From JAGXTF01 sp044224315 (GTDB lineage Bacteria > Bacteroidota > Bacteroidia > NS11-12g > UBA955), in the NCBI GenBank assembly GCA_044224315.1, contig JBGAKR010000006.1, positions 1 through 64,000 on the forward strand: a stretch of DNA of 64,000 nucleotides, read 5' to 3'. The notes beneath the pieces were generated by a model that was not told where the DNA came from, did not search any database, and saw only the letters and a list, made by a program, of their open reading frames with translations. A program made the position numbers and the translations under genes. Of this stretch, positions 34,609 through 43,230 are shown piece by piece. Numbering within the stretch: position 1 is the stretch's first letter; every line of letters starts with the position of its first letter.

Positions 34609-35073
34609 CGCAATTGGCTGCAATTCAATAACTACTAATGTTTAATGATTAATGTTTAGTGCAACAGCCGGACAGCCAATTGTGAATGGTGAATTATGAA
34701 TTGTGAATGCTTGCTTTTACTCGAATAGCTTTGCCGGGCAGCCTAGCTGTCGAATGTTTAATGTTTAGTGCAGCAGCCGAACAGCCGGGCAGCCTAGCAG
34801 CCGAGTGTTTCGTGTTTCATGATTAAGGTTTAATTGTACAGCCGGGCAGCCAATTGTGAATGGTGAATTATAAATTGTGAATGCTTGCCAATCCTGAACT
34901 TGTCGGGGTAGCTGGGGTTTAATGATACTTGGCTGTTGCTATTCCCAATTCCCTATAAGCTATTCCCTGCCTGCTATTCCCTGTTTGAATACCTACTCCT
35001 CAGCTGTCGCCTCCCCCGCCTCAGGAGCAGTCGGGCAAGCCTGCTCCCTACTCCCTGCACCCTACTCCCTACT
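34606..35073. repeat. Heptamer array B, filling a convergent gap
   Basis: Begins at the TAG stop of the Gly-rich gene with in-phase units (ACTAATG, TTTAATG, ATTAATG, then TGAATGG, TGAATTA). At the right it ends inside the TAG stop of the DUF2027-Smr gene with minus-strand units AGTAGGG and TGCAGGG; the neighbouring AGGGAAT units at 34941-34982 are also in minus orientation. CAGCCGG words and TGAATGG/TGAATTA blocks each occur twice. The 460-bp gap contains no gene. Confidence 0.85.
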
Positions 35074-36007
35074 TCAGTTTAAGTAGAATCGCTCCCTGCC
35101 CGTATTTATTGGGATCGGCGGGTTGTGTGTAGGCTACATGTTTATTGCCTTTTACGGCCAGGGTAATGAGATTTTTAAGTACACCCGTTCCAATGCCGTG
35201 GATAAATACAATCTGGGGCATTTTATACGCAATGGCGAGTTCTAAATTTTTATAAAAAACTTCCATTTGTTTTTTCAGAATATGATCCGGATCCAGTCCG
35301 TCTAAACCAAGTTCAGAAGCGTGCAGGTCTATTTCTTCTTCGGGTTTTTGGGTGTTAATTTGAATGGGTTCTACAGCAATTATTTCTTCCTTTTCTACCG
35401 GAATTTCGGTTTTAATTTTTGCGGTTTGCATAGAAATTAACCAATAGGGTTTTCCGTCATTTTTGGCAGTAGGATTTTGCAAAATCTGGTTGGTGAGCTG
35501 CAGTTCGCCTTTGATGGGAGCCGGCACCACAGAAGGCAGATTGCGAATGGCCAGTAAATGTATTTCGAAGCTACCCCATTTTGCTGCATCCTTACCTTGC
35601 AATACCAATAATTTTTTGTATTCACCAGGTTCAACTTTTCCTTCACCCACCAATTCTACGTTTAAAATGCCTTTTCGGTAGCAGGTAAATAAAAACGGAT
35701 AATCGCGCAAATTGGCAATATGCAAATCAAATCCTTCCTTAAAATCGGTCATAAACCAATACAATTCGGGTTTCAAAACATTCTCGGGTCGGATGCTGGT
35801 TGCAACTGCGGGTGTTGCTGGCGCTATTTTGTCGCTAACCTTTTTTACGGCTGATGACACTACTACCAAATCGGCGGCTTTTACCTCCAGCTCAAAATCA
35901 TCCTCAATGGTAACGCCAATCATTCCATTGGGTTTTACCGATGTAACACGTCCATCTAAATTCTCATTGATAAATGATACTTTGTCGCCAATGTTTAAAG
36001 ATTGCAT
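35069..36007 (-). CDS. DUF2027 and Smr domain protein (MutS2-related)
   Basis: A 312-residue cytoplasmic protein known from Bacteroidota. The N-terminus (SLNIGDKVSFINENLDGRV, about 1-55) is a KOW/SH3-like DUF2027 segment. A central beta domain spans about 70-200. The C-terminal Smr domain (about 225-312) has IDLHASELGLDG in place of the usual L-D-L-H motif and IVFIHGIGTGVLKNLI, the H-G-x-G-x-G motif. Smr domains nick DNA or cleave RNA; this protein lacks the MutS ATPase. The promoter region has only a partial box (GACCTTTG). Its TAG stop is the first triplet of a GGGAGTA-type heptamer array. Confidence 0.85.
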   Translation of the reverse strand: MQSLNIGDKVSFINENLDGRVTSVKPNGMIGVTIEDDFELEVKAADLVVVSSAVKKVSDKIAPATPAVATSIRPENVLKPELYWFMTDFKEGFDLHIANLRDYPFLFTCYRKGILNVELVGEGKVEPGEYKKLLVLQGKDAAKWGSFEIHLLAIRNLPSVVPAPIKGELQLTNQILQNPTAKNDGKPYWLISMQTAKIKTEIPVEKEEIIAVEPIQINTQKPEEEIDLHASELGLDGLDPDHILKKQMEVFYKNLELAIAYKMPQIVFIHGIGTGVLKNLITLAVKGNKHVAYTQPADPNKYGQGAILLKLK

Positions 36008-36050
36008 CCTGCAAAGGTCGGGTTTTTGTGGGGAAAGGGGGAATGTTATT

Positions 36051-36148
36051 TTGTGATTGTGTAATTGTGTAAATATGTTATTATGTAATTGTAGTATTTT
36101 GTAATTCTGTAATTATGTAGATTTGGTATTGTGGTATGTTGTGATTAT
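36051..36148. repeat. Octamer array upstream of the DUF2027-Smr gene
   Basis: About twelve AT-rich units of 8 bp of the type TGTAATTN, with the GT core recurring every 8 bp (36053, 36061, 36069, 36077, 36085, 36101, 36109, 36117, 36141; three units are off by one). It starts 44 bp upstream of ATG 36007. Confidence 0.7.
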
Positions 36149-36181
36149 CGGGTAATGGCCTTTGGAGCGTGGATTTCAGGT

Positions 36182-36280
36182 GGCTGTTAAATTCATAATT
36201 CATAATTCATAATTCATAATTCATAATTCATAATTCACCATTCACAATTGGCTGTTTAATTTATCATTAAACCCCAATCA
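36182..36280. repeat. Heptamer array C at the end of the GT51 gene
   Basis: Read on the minus strand it starts at the TGA stop of the transglycosylase gene and continues in 7-bp phase to six consecutive ATGAATT units. The same TTTAATG, GTGAATG and ACAGCCA words occur in arrays A and B. Confidence 0.85.
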
Positions 36281-38266
36281 TTCGTCCTTAATTTCCTCAG
36301 GTATTTGTTCTAATAAAATCTCTTCTTCCGGAACCTCTTCTTTTTTATTTTTAATGAGGAAACGTGCAGCAGGACCTGTGATTTTCACATTAAAACTGGC
36401 CGAATCTGCGGCATCAATATCACCGCGTTTAATCATATTATTTCGGATGGCAACGAAGTTCCAATCGCGTTCGGAAACATAGCCTGCACTGTCTATAAAA
36501 TAGGCAAAGCTCTTAGGCATGGGCACTATGCTGGCTAAAAATGCGCATTCCAATGTGGTTAATTCTGATGCACTTTTGGCAAAATAAAACGGCGCTGCTT
36601 CGCCAATTCCAAATACACCCGGGCCCCATTCGATAATGTTTAAATACACCTCAAACATGCGGGCTTTAGAGGTTATATGCTGACTTTCAATCAGCCATAC
36701 TATCAGAATTTCTTCGGCTTTCCGGGCAAGGGTTTTCTTGCGACTTAAGAATACGTTTTTTACCAATTGCATGCTTATGGTGCTGCCCCCACGTGCAAAT
36801 CTTTTTTGTACGTAATTTTGGGCTATGCTTTGGCGAATGGCTTCTTTGTAGAATCCGTTGTGGTTAAAAAACGCAGGATCTTCACCTGTCATTACCGCTT
36901 TTTGAATGGATTCGGGTATTGCACCCAATGGGGTAAATGAAGGATTGGAAGGCCCAACAGCAAAGGTTCGCACAGGTTTGCCTCTTTCATAAAAAGTATG
37001 CATAAAACTGCTGTTCATTTTCCCCAAATCTGTTTCCCCCATTTTGGTAATTTTAAAATTATAGGGCGTAAGTTCGCTTTCAAACTGAACTTTAAATGGT
37101 TCTTTGTCATCCAGGTGTACAAACATGTTGTACTCCAGTTCTCCGGCGGCCTGTATGCCGGTCATGCTGCGAAACATACCCTCTGGTAAGGATTGAAAAA
37201 AGTCGTTGGCCTTGATTCTTTGGGCCTTGAATTTTAAGGTATATGATTTTTTGTCACCCAACTTTGCAGATGCGTATAAATTGGTTTTAATTTTATTGAG
37301 AGAAAGGGAAGTGGCGCTGTCTATTTCAATAAAATCTTTGGCCAGATTGGCGATCAATTTACCGCTGCAATCGCGAATGATCACTGTGGTATCAGCAAGC
37401 CTTCTGTCGTCTACGGTAATGCCCTTGAAATGCCCGTCGGCAATGAGTTTCAGCACCCCATCGTCCATGTCTAGTTTTTCAAGTTCAAAATCGGCCATTT
37501 CAAAACCTGCCGAAACATTGAATTTGCGTTTCAATACCGGTAGTTCTGCCCATTTTTTTCCTTCTGGTTTTAAATTGAGTTTTCCCTTTAAACTGCTTCT
37601 GTTCAGGGTACCACTCATTACAAAACCGGTTTTATTTTCGTTTTCCAGTATATTAATTACACCGGAAATATCTTTGTTTTTGTATGTTAGCTGCGGGATA
37701 GTCACACCAAAGGTTTCAGCGCTATCATGGTAATAACTTTGAAAGTTTTTTAATTCAAGATTGCCCGGTATTTTACTCACCGATTTTTTTAACAAATCAA
37801 AAACCCTTTGTACCAGAGGTTTATTGCTTTTTGCCTTTTCTTTTTTGCCCGATAAATCACAAAAATTGCAATAGCCCGGTTTCTTTACCAGAATAATTTT
37901 GGTTCCGGTCATTTCCAAATCTGATAGGGTAGGGCCATTGAAAATACTGCTCCATACCGCAATTCCGGCTTCAAGATTTTGTATACGGGCTACAGAATCT
38001 TTTTTATAGAGTAAAGAAATATGATCAAATGAAGCGGTAAAAACGCCCGAAAAAGTTTTATCCTTGCATTGCAAAACATAGCCTTTTTCTTCCAGATTTT
38101 TAACGGCTTTATTCCAGGCATAATCCAGAATTTTATTGCGAAACAGAAACCAAGCAGCCATGCCAACAAGCAACAGGATGGCGCAAAGTATGGCCAACCT
38201 TTTATACCATTTTTTGGTAATTGGATGGCTGAAAAATCGCAATATTTTAGTCCAGATTTGCTGCAA
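36278..38266 (-). CDS. GT51 peptidoglycan transglycosylase with large N-terminal extension
   Basis: A 662-residue inner-membrane protein. One N-terminal helix (LAILCAILLLVGMAAWFLF, about 25-45) is followed by about 380 residues of beta-rich periplasmic sequence with AsmA-like character (YVLQCKDKTFSGVFTASFDH and repeated NLELKNF-type strands). The GT51 domain (about 425-640) has the catalytic Glu motif GEDPAFFNHNGF, GGSTISMQLVKN, RKAEEILIVWLIE and MFEVYLNIIEWGPGVFGI. It polymerises lipid II glycan chains. There is no transpeptidase domain, so it is monofunctional like MtgA, which is normally only about 240 residues. The 5' end overlaps the 3' end of purB by 20 bp. Confidence 0.88.
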   Translation of the reverse strand: MQQIWTKILRFFSHPITKKWYKRLAILCAILLLVGMAAWFLFRNKILDYAWNKAVKNLEEKGYVLQCKDKTFSGVFTASFDHISLLYKKDSVARIQNLEAGIAVWSSIFNGPTLSDLEMTGTKIILVKKPGYCNFCDLSGKKEKAKSNKPLVQRVFDLLKKSVSKIPGNLELKNFQSYYHDSAETFGVTIPQLTYKNKDISGVINILENENKTGFVMSGTLNRSSLKGKLNLKPEGKKWAELPVLKRKFNVSAGFEMADFELEKLDMDDGVLKLIADGHFKGITVDDRRLADTTVIIRDCSGKLIANLAKDFIEIDSATSLSLNKIKTNLYASAKLGDKKSYTLKFKAQRIKANDFFQSLPEGMFRSMTGIQAAGELEYNMFVHLDDKEPFKVQFESELTPYNFKITKMGETDLGKMNSSFMHTFYERGKPVRTFAVGPSNPSFTPLGAIPESIQKAVMTGEDPAFFNHNGFYKEAIRQSIAQNYVQKRFARGGSTISMQLVKNVFLSRKKTLARKAEEILIVWLIESQHITSKARMFEVYLNIIEWGPGVFGIGEAAPFYFAKSASELTTLECAFLASIVPMPKSFAYFIDSAGYVSERDWNFVAIRNNMIKRGDIDAADSASFNVKITGPAARFLIKNKKEEVPEEEILLEQIPEEIKDE

Positions 38267-39608
38267 TTCCGGTATAGGTAAATGGGGTGATTTCTTTGAG
38301 TTCGGCTTTTACTGCATCTGACACATCGAGGGTATCGATAAAACTTGCAAAAGATTCGCGGGTCATTTTTTCTCCGGTGCGTGTAAGCTGTTTCAGGGCT
38401 TCATACGGATTGGGATAATTTTCGCGGCGCAATACAGTTTGAATGGCCTCTGCCACTACCGCCCAGTTGTTTTCCAAATCGCGGTCGAGGGCATCTTTAT
38501 TCAAAATAATTTTATCCAATCCACGCAGTAAACTATTGTATGCAATGAGGCAATGGGCGAACGGAACTCCAATATTACGCAGTACCGTACTGTCTGTTAA
38601 ATCGCGCTGCAGGCGGCTAATGGGCAGTTTGGCTGCCAGGTGTTCAAAAAGGGCGTTGGCTACACCAAAATTACCTTCCGCATTTTCAAAATCAATGGGA
38701 TTTACTTTATGGGGCATGGCGCTGCTGCCTACTTCGCCTTCTTTAATACGTTGTTTAAAATAATCCATGCTGATATAGGCCCAGATATCGCGACTTAAAT
38801 CGGTGAGGATATTATTCAATCTTTTAAATACATCGCAAAGTGCGGCCAGGTTATCGTAATGCTCGATTTGGGTAGTGATGCGACTGCGATTTAATCCTAA
38901 ATTATTATTTACAAAATTAACCGCAAAAGCTTCCCAATTAATTGTGCCAAAGGCAATGTGGTGGGCGTTGAAATTGCCTGTAGCTCCTCCGAATTTAGCA
39001 GAAAACGGAACCTGTTTGGCTTGTTTAATTTGTTCCTGCAAACGGTTTACAAATACCAAAAATTCTTTACCCAATCGGGTAGGGGAGGCAGGCTGTCCGT
39101 GGGTACGGGCCAACATAGAAACTTGGTCCCAATCGGCCGCCAATTGGGCCAATTTAGTAGTGATTTTTTCCAGTTGTGTCCATATCACTTCCTCCAAAGC
39201 TTCTTTGATACTCAGGGGTACCGAAGTGTTATTAATATCCTGCGAGGTGAGGCCAAAATGCACCCATTCGCGGTATTCTTTGAGGCCTTCAGCATCCAGT
39301 TTATCCTTCACCACGTATTCAACCGCTTTCACATCGTGGTTGGTAGTTTTTTCGTATTCTTTTACCTGTAATAAAACAGTTTCATCCAGGTTGCGCGACC
39401 AATTGCGAAGTGTATCTTTTTTAGCATTTAATGCGGTGAAATCAACCCCAGGTACCGGCAATTCTGCAAGGGCAATGAGGTATTCGATTTCTACACGGAT
39501 GCGATACCGGATCAATCCGCCTTCGGAAAAATAGGGTGATAATGCCTGTGTGGCCTTGTGGTACCTGCCATCTACAGGACTAATTGCGTTGAGTGAATTT
39601 AACTGCAT
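38247..39608 (-). CDS. purB: Adenylosuccinate lyase
   Basis: A 453-residue enzyme of the fumarase/aspartase superfamily that cleaves SAICAR and adenylosuccinate in purine synthesis. The family signature is GSSAMPHKVNPIDFENAEGN (catalytic Ser in the flexible loop); the catalytic His lies in ARTHGQPASPTRLGKE; the N-terminus NAISPVDGRYH is typical of bacterial PurB of the E. coli type. ATG 39608 is chosen over an in-frame ATG 12 codons upstream because a TATTTTCG -7 box (39629 to 39622) lies between them and because conserved sequence begins at MQLNSLNAISP. Its 3' end overlaps the GT51 gene by 20 bp, so the two are probably co-transcribed. Confidence 0.95.
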   Translation of the reverse strand: MQLNSLNAISPVDGRYHKATQALSPYFSEGGLIRYRIRVEIEYLIALAELPVPGVDFTALNAKKDTLRNWSRNLDETVLLQVKEYEKTTNHDVKAVEYVVKDKLDAEGLKEYREWVHFGLTSQDINNTSVPLSIKEALEEVIWTQLEKITTKLAQLAADWDQVSMLARTHGQPASPTRLGKEFLVFVNRLQEQIKQAKQVPFSAKFGGATGNFNAHHIAFGTINWEAFAVNFVNNNLGLNRSRITTQIEHYDNLAALCDVFKRLNNILTDLSRDIWAYISMDYFKQRIKEGEVGSSAMPHKVNPIDFENAEGNFGVANALFEHLAAKLPISRLQRDLTDSTVLRNIGVPFAHCLIAYNSLLRGLDKIILNKDALDRDLENNWAVVAEAIQTVLRRENYPNPYEALKQLTRTGEKMTRESFASFIDTLDVSDAVKAELKEITPFTYTGIAANLD

Positions 39609-39621
39609 GTATACCGGATTG

Positions 39622-39629
39622 CGAAAATA
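39622..39629 (-). promoter_or_regulatory. -7 promoter box of purB
   Basis: TATTTTCG on the minus strand, 13 nt before ATG 39608. It excludes the longer purB start at 39644. Confidence 0.5.
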
Positions 39630-39678
39630 CATCAATAATCCCAATTCGGCGGGTCAAATTCACAAATTGCGGTCTCAA

Positions 39679-40659
39679 TCAGCCTCCCGAAGCCTCGGGC
39701 ATGGGTATGGTTTTTTGGTTGGGCAGTTCGGCCGGGTGCCATTTGCTAAGCATATTCAGGTTCATCGCGGGCTGTCCGTCGTCGGTTGTGCCTAGCATTG
39801 ATTCGAATTTAGCGGCATATACAATATCATCCACGAAATAGGAAAAACGTTCCAAAACCGTTTGTGAAGTGGTTTCTTCCATGGCTTTGAAAAGTACCAT
39901 AAATTCGGTTCGGCCTTTTTCAATTTCTTCCCAGGTTTTGCCATATAGTGGACTTTCCTCATCAATCGGGTGTACAAGGGTCCAGGACGAAGCCAAAAAA
40001 TTGATTTTATCCAATTCAAGGCTTAGAACAAAAAATCTGCGTTTAACAGTGCCATTTTCTTCCTCGTTGAAACCTACTGAAAGGCTTACCGTATTTTCGA
40101 TCAGGAGTGAATGTTTGCGGGTACTTGCAATGCGAAACATGGCGGCTGTGCTGTCGCCACGGTAGGGGGCTATCAGCAGATTGTCGCTATGCAAAAGGTG
40201 GGCGCGGGGCCTGCTGAATCTTCCATATAACAAACCAGTGGCCATTGCAAATGCCATTAAACCCACCAAACCTTCCAGCGAGGCAAGCACATTGCTCATC
40301 ATGCCCTGCGGATTTACCCGGCCAAAACCGATGGTAGTAAAACATTGGGTGGAGAAGAAAAAACATTCCAGATAATCATGCAAAAAATTACCTGTGACCG
40401 GTATTCCCAGGTGTTGTGGACCTGCCAGGAAATAAAAGGTGGCAAAAATGATATTGGCCACCATATAACTAATCAGAATTAAAGTAAAGAACCTTGTCCA
40501 CGACATGGTTGTAAGACGGTGAAAAGTATCGGAAACGCTGAAACTTGGCCCCCCGATGCGGCGCACATTTGCACTGCCATCGCGGTTCATAAGGCGCTGA
40601 CCCTTATTGGAGGCTATAGTTCCGAATCCTAATTCTTTTGCTTTGGGTTTAAAAGCCAT
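39679..40659 (-). CDS. Inward-rectifier potassium channel (KirBac-like)
   Basis: A 326-residue two-helix K+ channel subunit that would assemble as a tetramer. An amphipathic slide helix region (VSDTFHRLTTMSW) is followed by TM1 (about 57-80), a pore helix (NFLHDYLECFFFSTQCF), the selectivity filter TTIGFGR at 109-114, TM2 (about 122-148) and a C-terminal cytoplasmic Kir immunoglobulin-like domain (about 150-305). The filter reads T-I-G-F-G, where most bacterial KirBac have T-V-G-Y-G; Phe at this position occurs in some eukaryotic Kir channels. The family is clear. Only a partial -7 box (TAATTTG, one base short) is seen 8 nt upstream. Confidence 0.92.
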   Translation of the reverse strand: MAFKPKAKELGFGTIASNKGQRLMNRDGSANVRRIGGPSFSVSDTFHRLTTMSWTRFFTLILISYMVANIIFATFYFLAGPQHLGIPVTGNFLHDYLECFFFSTQCFTTIGFGRVNPQGMMSNVLASLEGLVGLMAFAMATGLLYGRFSRPRAHLLHSDNLLIAPYRGDSTAAMFRIASTRKHSLLIENTVSLSVGFNEEENGTVKRRFFVLSLELDKINFLASSWTLVHPIDEESPLYGKTWEEIEKGRTEFMVLFKAMEETTSQTVLERFSYFVDDIVYAAKFESMLGTTDDGQPAMNLNMLSKWHPAELPNQKTIPMPEASGG

Positions 40660-40751
40660 TGATGCAAATTACGGAAAAAAAGAAGAGAATGAAAATAAAT
40701 GAGAACTGATATGAAAGTAAATCTGAAATGAAATAGTAGTCCTCAGGCAGG

Positions 40752-42359
40752 TTATTGTTTTGTGCCATATTTAGATACTATGTAGCTGTGCAAATCCTTT
40801 GTATTATTAAATGATAAATCTACTTTTTCAAATGCAATTGTACTTGCATTTCCATTTACAATTTGGGATTTGTATTTTTCAGGACTTACAACTGCAATGG
40901 AACTGGATTCGTTTAAAAACACCACCAATACACATTCATCCTCTTTGTTATAGGTAATATTAATTTTTCCGGGTGAATAATTGTAATTCACCATTACTGC
41001 ATTTCGATTTAGAAAGTATTGGTATACCTGGGGTTGGTTGCTTCCACCACCGGCCACTTCGTACTGCAATTGTTTGGTAATGCTGATGTTATTAATAGGA
41101 CGATCGCTGTTGTAATACCCAAATTTATTGATGGTTAAAGTATAAGCCATACTGCTGTAATTAAGATTGGATGCAGGAGTGCTGGGTTGAACCTGATTAT
41201 TTAGTTGTACAATTTGCTCTGCTTGTTTTTTACGATCTTCTTCCTGTTGCGCCAGTTTTTTATTGTACTCGGCTTCCTGTTTTTTGAAATCTCTTAAGGC
41301 TTGCTGATAATCTTTTTCGGTTTCAAATACCGGAATGGCTTTGTATTTGAGGGTTTGTTTGCTGTCTTTCAGGGTTAACAAATATTGACCGAAAACAGCA
41401 GTGGGTTTTACACTAATTTCATCCCAATAATCAGGCAAAGAATTCGGGTTGAAATTTTGACCCGGTAATACCTCAAATACAAGGTTACTATAGATGGCCA
41501 GCTCAGGCACATCGGGTTCGGGCACGGTAAAGGTGTATCCTTTAGCACTTTTGCGTTTGGGTTCGGGTGTTGGACGTTTTTTAGGAAGTAAAACAGCCAC
41601 GTCTACCGAATTTTGAGGCGCCGATTGAGAAACGGAAGGAATTTTTTCTGCAACCTCATTTCCATTTTTAGAAACTACATTATTTTCAGGAATTGCTTCC
41701 TGTATTGGTATTTCAACCGGTTTTAAATATTTCCATTGCCCGGTTTTATCATCCAAAGCATACCAGTTAAATCCTTGTTGATTGTGTTGGCTGCACATTT
41801 TTATTTCAATGGATTTTTCTGGATTAATTTGTTCGTCTTTTTCTATGCTTCTGAACTCAAACATGCCAGCCGATTCTAATAACAATTTTTTACCGGCAGT
41901 ATCATATTGCATAGGTATGCCGGATGTCATGATTTCGGTTTGATTTTGAAATTCCCGGTAAACTACTCTGGTTGTACCTATTTGTGCTCCATTTATTTTG
42001 TTAATCGCAGCGGGGGGGACAATTATTTTGGTGCAACCTTTGTAAACCAATGTATCGCCCTGGGCAACATTTACTGTAAAGGTATCATACTGCACATCCA
42101 GGTTTTGAATGGGCTGAATGATTTGTTTTTCAGCGTTGTTTTGTTTGGGTTTTGTGACCAGTTCCGGTTTTGATTTTGTAATAAAAACCAGGGTAATCGC
42201 AATTGCTATTGCTGCAATTCCTGTAGTTCCCCAAAACCAGGTTTTCATATAAAACGGTTTGGCCAGTTTAGCGGCGTTTGCGGCTAGTTTGGCAAAATCC
42301 GGACGAGGCGGAATGCTTGGGTTGGCTTCGTTGCGGGTAATCCTGATATTGTTTTTCAT
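40752..42359 (-). CDS. Single-pass membrane protein with ZU5-like extracytoplasmic region, partner of the ECF sigma factor
   Basis: A 535-residue protein whose start overlaps the sigma-factor stop by 4 nt. A cytoplasmic N-terminus of about 38 residues precedes one membrane helix (WGTTGIAAIAIAITLVFIT). The periplasmic part has a beta domain with TKIIVPPAAI, VVYREFQNQTEIMTSGIPM and LLLESAGMFEFRS, a pattern I associate with ZU5-like domains common in Bacteroidota. A Pro/Lys-rich linker, a coiled coil (about 345-385, ALRDFKKQEAEYNKKLAQQE) and a C-terminal domain follow. By position it could be the anti-sigma factor, but no known anti-sigma domain is recognisable in the short cytoplasmic tail; it could instead be a target of the regulon. 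Confidence 0.65.
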   Translation of the reverse strand: MKNNIRITRNEANPSIPPRPDFAKLAANAAKLAKPFYMKTWFWGTTGIAAIAIAITLVFITKSKPELVTKPKQNNAEKQIIQPIQNLDVQYDTFTVNVAQGDTLVYKGCTKIIVPPAAINKINGAQIGTTRVVYREFQNQTEIMTSGIPMQYDTAGKKLLLESAGMFEFRSIEKDEQINPEKSIEIKMCSQHNQQGFNWYALDDKTGQWKYLKPVEIPIQEAIPENNVVSKNGNEVAEKIPSVSQSAPQNSVDVAVLLPKKRPTPEPKRKSAKGYTFTVPEPDVPELAIYSNLVFEVLPGQNFNPNSLPDYWDEISVKPTAVFGQYLLTLKDSKQTLKYKAIPVFETEKDYQQALRDFKKQEAEYNKKLAQQEEDRKKQAEQIVQLNNQVQPSTPASNLNYSSMAYTLTINKFGYYNSDRPINNISITKQLQYEVAGGGSNQPQVYQYFLNRNAVMVNYNYSPGKINITYNKEDECVLVVFLNESSSIAVVSPEKYKSQIVNGNASTIAFEKVDLSFNNTKDLHSYIVSKYGTKQ

Positions 42360-42973
42360 TTCAGGTTCCTCCTTTCCAGATTGGTTTTAATTTTGGTTAA
42401 AATGCGGTGCATTTTTACGCGTAAGTAATTCACGGTTGTATCTTCTATTTCTGCTAATTCTTCGTATTCGCGCTTTTCGAAATAGCGCATAACTACCAGT
42501 TCTCTTTCTTTTGTTTCCAAGCCTTCTAAAACACTTAAAATGGCTACAATTTTTTCTTCACTGCCATCATCATATTGCATTTCGGCTATCATATCCAATA
42601 CCCCTTCATCTCTCACCCACAGCTTTTGCTCACGGTTTTTCTTTTTAAAATAATCTGCAAGTTCGTTTTGTGCAATCCGAAACAGCCAGGTGCTGAAGGC
42701 ATACCCGCGGTATTGGTATTTACCAATGTTTAACATGGCTTTTTCAAATACCCGGGAGATAATATCCAGGCAATCTTCGGCATCGGTGCAACGACGGTAA
42801 ACAAAAATGTAAACCTGCTCATAATACTTTTCATATAACGGACTAAAAGCATTCAGGTCTTCCCTGGCCTGGGCAATCCATTGCAGCTCCTCGCTGAAAC
42901 GGTGGTTGCTACCGGCCTGTTGGTTTAGGGTTGGGTCCATGGTCATAACAAAAGAAGTCATTTGATATGACAT
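42356..42973 (-). CDS. ECF RNA polymerase sigma factor
   Basis: A 205-residue sigma-70 family protein of the extracytoplasmic function class. Region 2 covers about 42-110 (FSPLYEKYYEQVYIFVYRRC, then AFSTWLFRIAQNELADYFKKK, the -10 recognition part), and region 4 about 140-200 (LETKERELVVMRYFEKREYEELAEI, an HTH ending TTVNYLRVKMHRIL). Several in-frame ATG codons (residues 1, 5, 10, 12) precede the conserved part, so the exact start is uncertain. It is coupled by ATGA to the membrane-protein gene downstream. The 257-bp region before it shows no gene and no clear -7 box, which would fit autoregulation from an ECF-type promoter. Confidence 0.92.
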   Translation of the reverse strand: MSYQMTSFVMTMDPTLNQQAGSNHRFSEELQWIAQAREDLNAFSPLYEKYYEQVYIFVYRRCTDAEDCLDIISRVFEKAMLNIGKYQYRGYAFSTWLFRIAQNELADYFKKKNREQKLWVRDEGVLDMIAEMQYDDGSEEKIVAILSVLEGLETKERELVVMRYFEKREYEELAEIEDTTVNYLRVKMHRILTKIKTNLERRNLK

Positions 42974-43151
42974 TATAAACGCGCAATCCTGTTTTTGTTA
43001 TCAAGGAGCAAGTAATTTTTTGAAATCAGGGCTGAATTGCTTATTGCCGGGCTTTTTAATTACTATGTATAAAATAGATTCCATTGCGTGATTTCTGAAC
43101 TGAATTTAATTGAAGTATTTACTCTCATCCGTTTCCCTGTAATTTATAGTA

Positions 43152-43190
43152 AAAAAAAGGTGCACAGGTTTATTTCCCGGCGCACCTTTT
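43152..43190 (-). terminator. Intrinsic terminator of the FKBP gene
   Basis: Stem AAAAGGTGC / GCACCTTTT with an 18-nt loop; a T-run follows on the minus strand (A8 on the plus strand). Confidence 0.75.
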
Positions 43191-43230
43191 GATAATTATT
43201 TTGAACTCCACTGGAATAGGAATCCTTTGT

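Noticed and set aside
34606..35073. Repeat tracts as CRISPR arrays
   Set aside because: Periods are 7, 8 or 11 bp with no unique spacers, and no cas genes are present.
38875..39534. Plus-strand ORF antisense to purB
   Set aside because: PurB signatures are complete on the minus strand.
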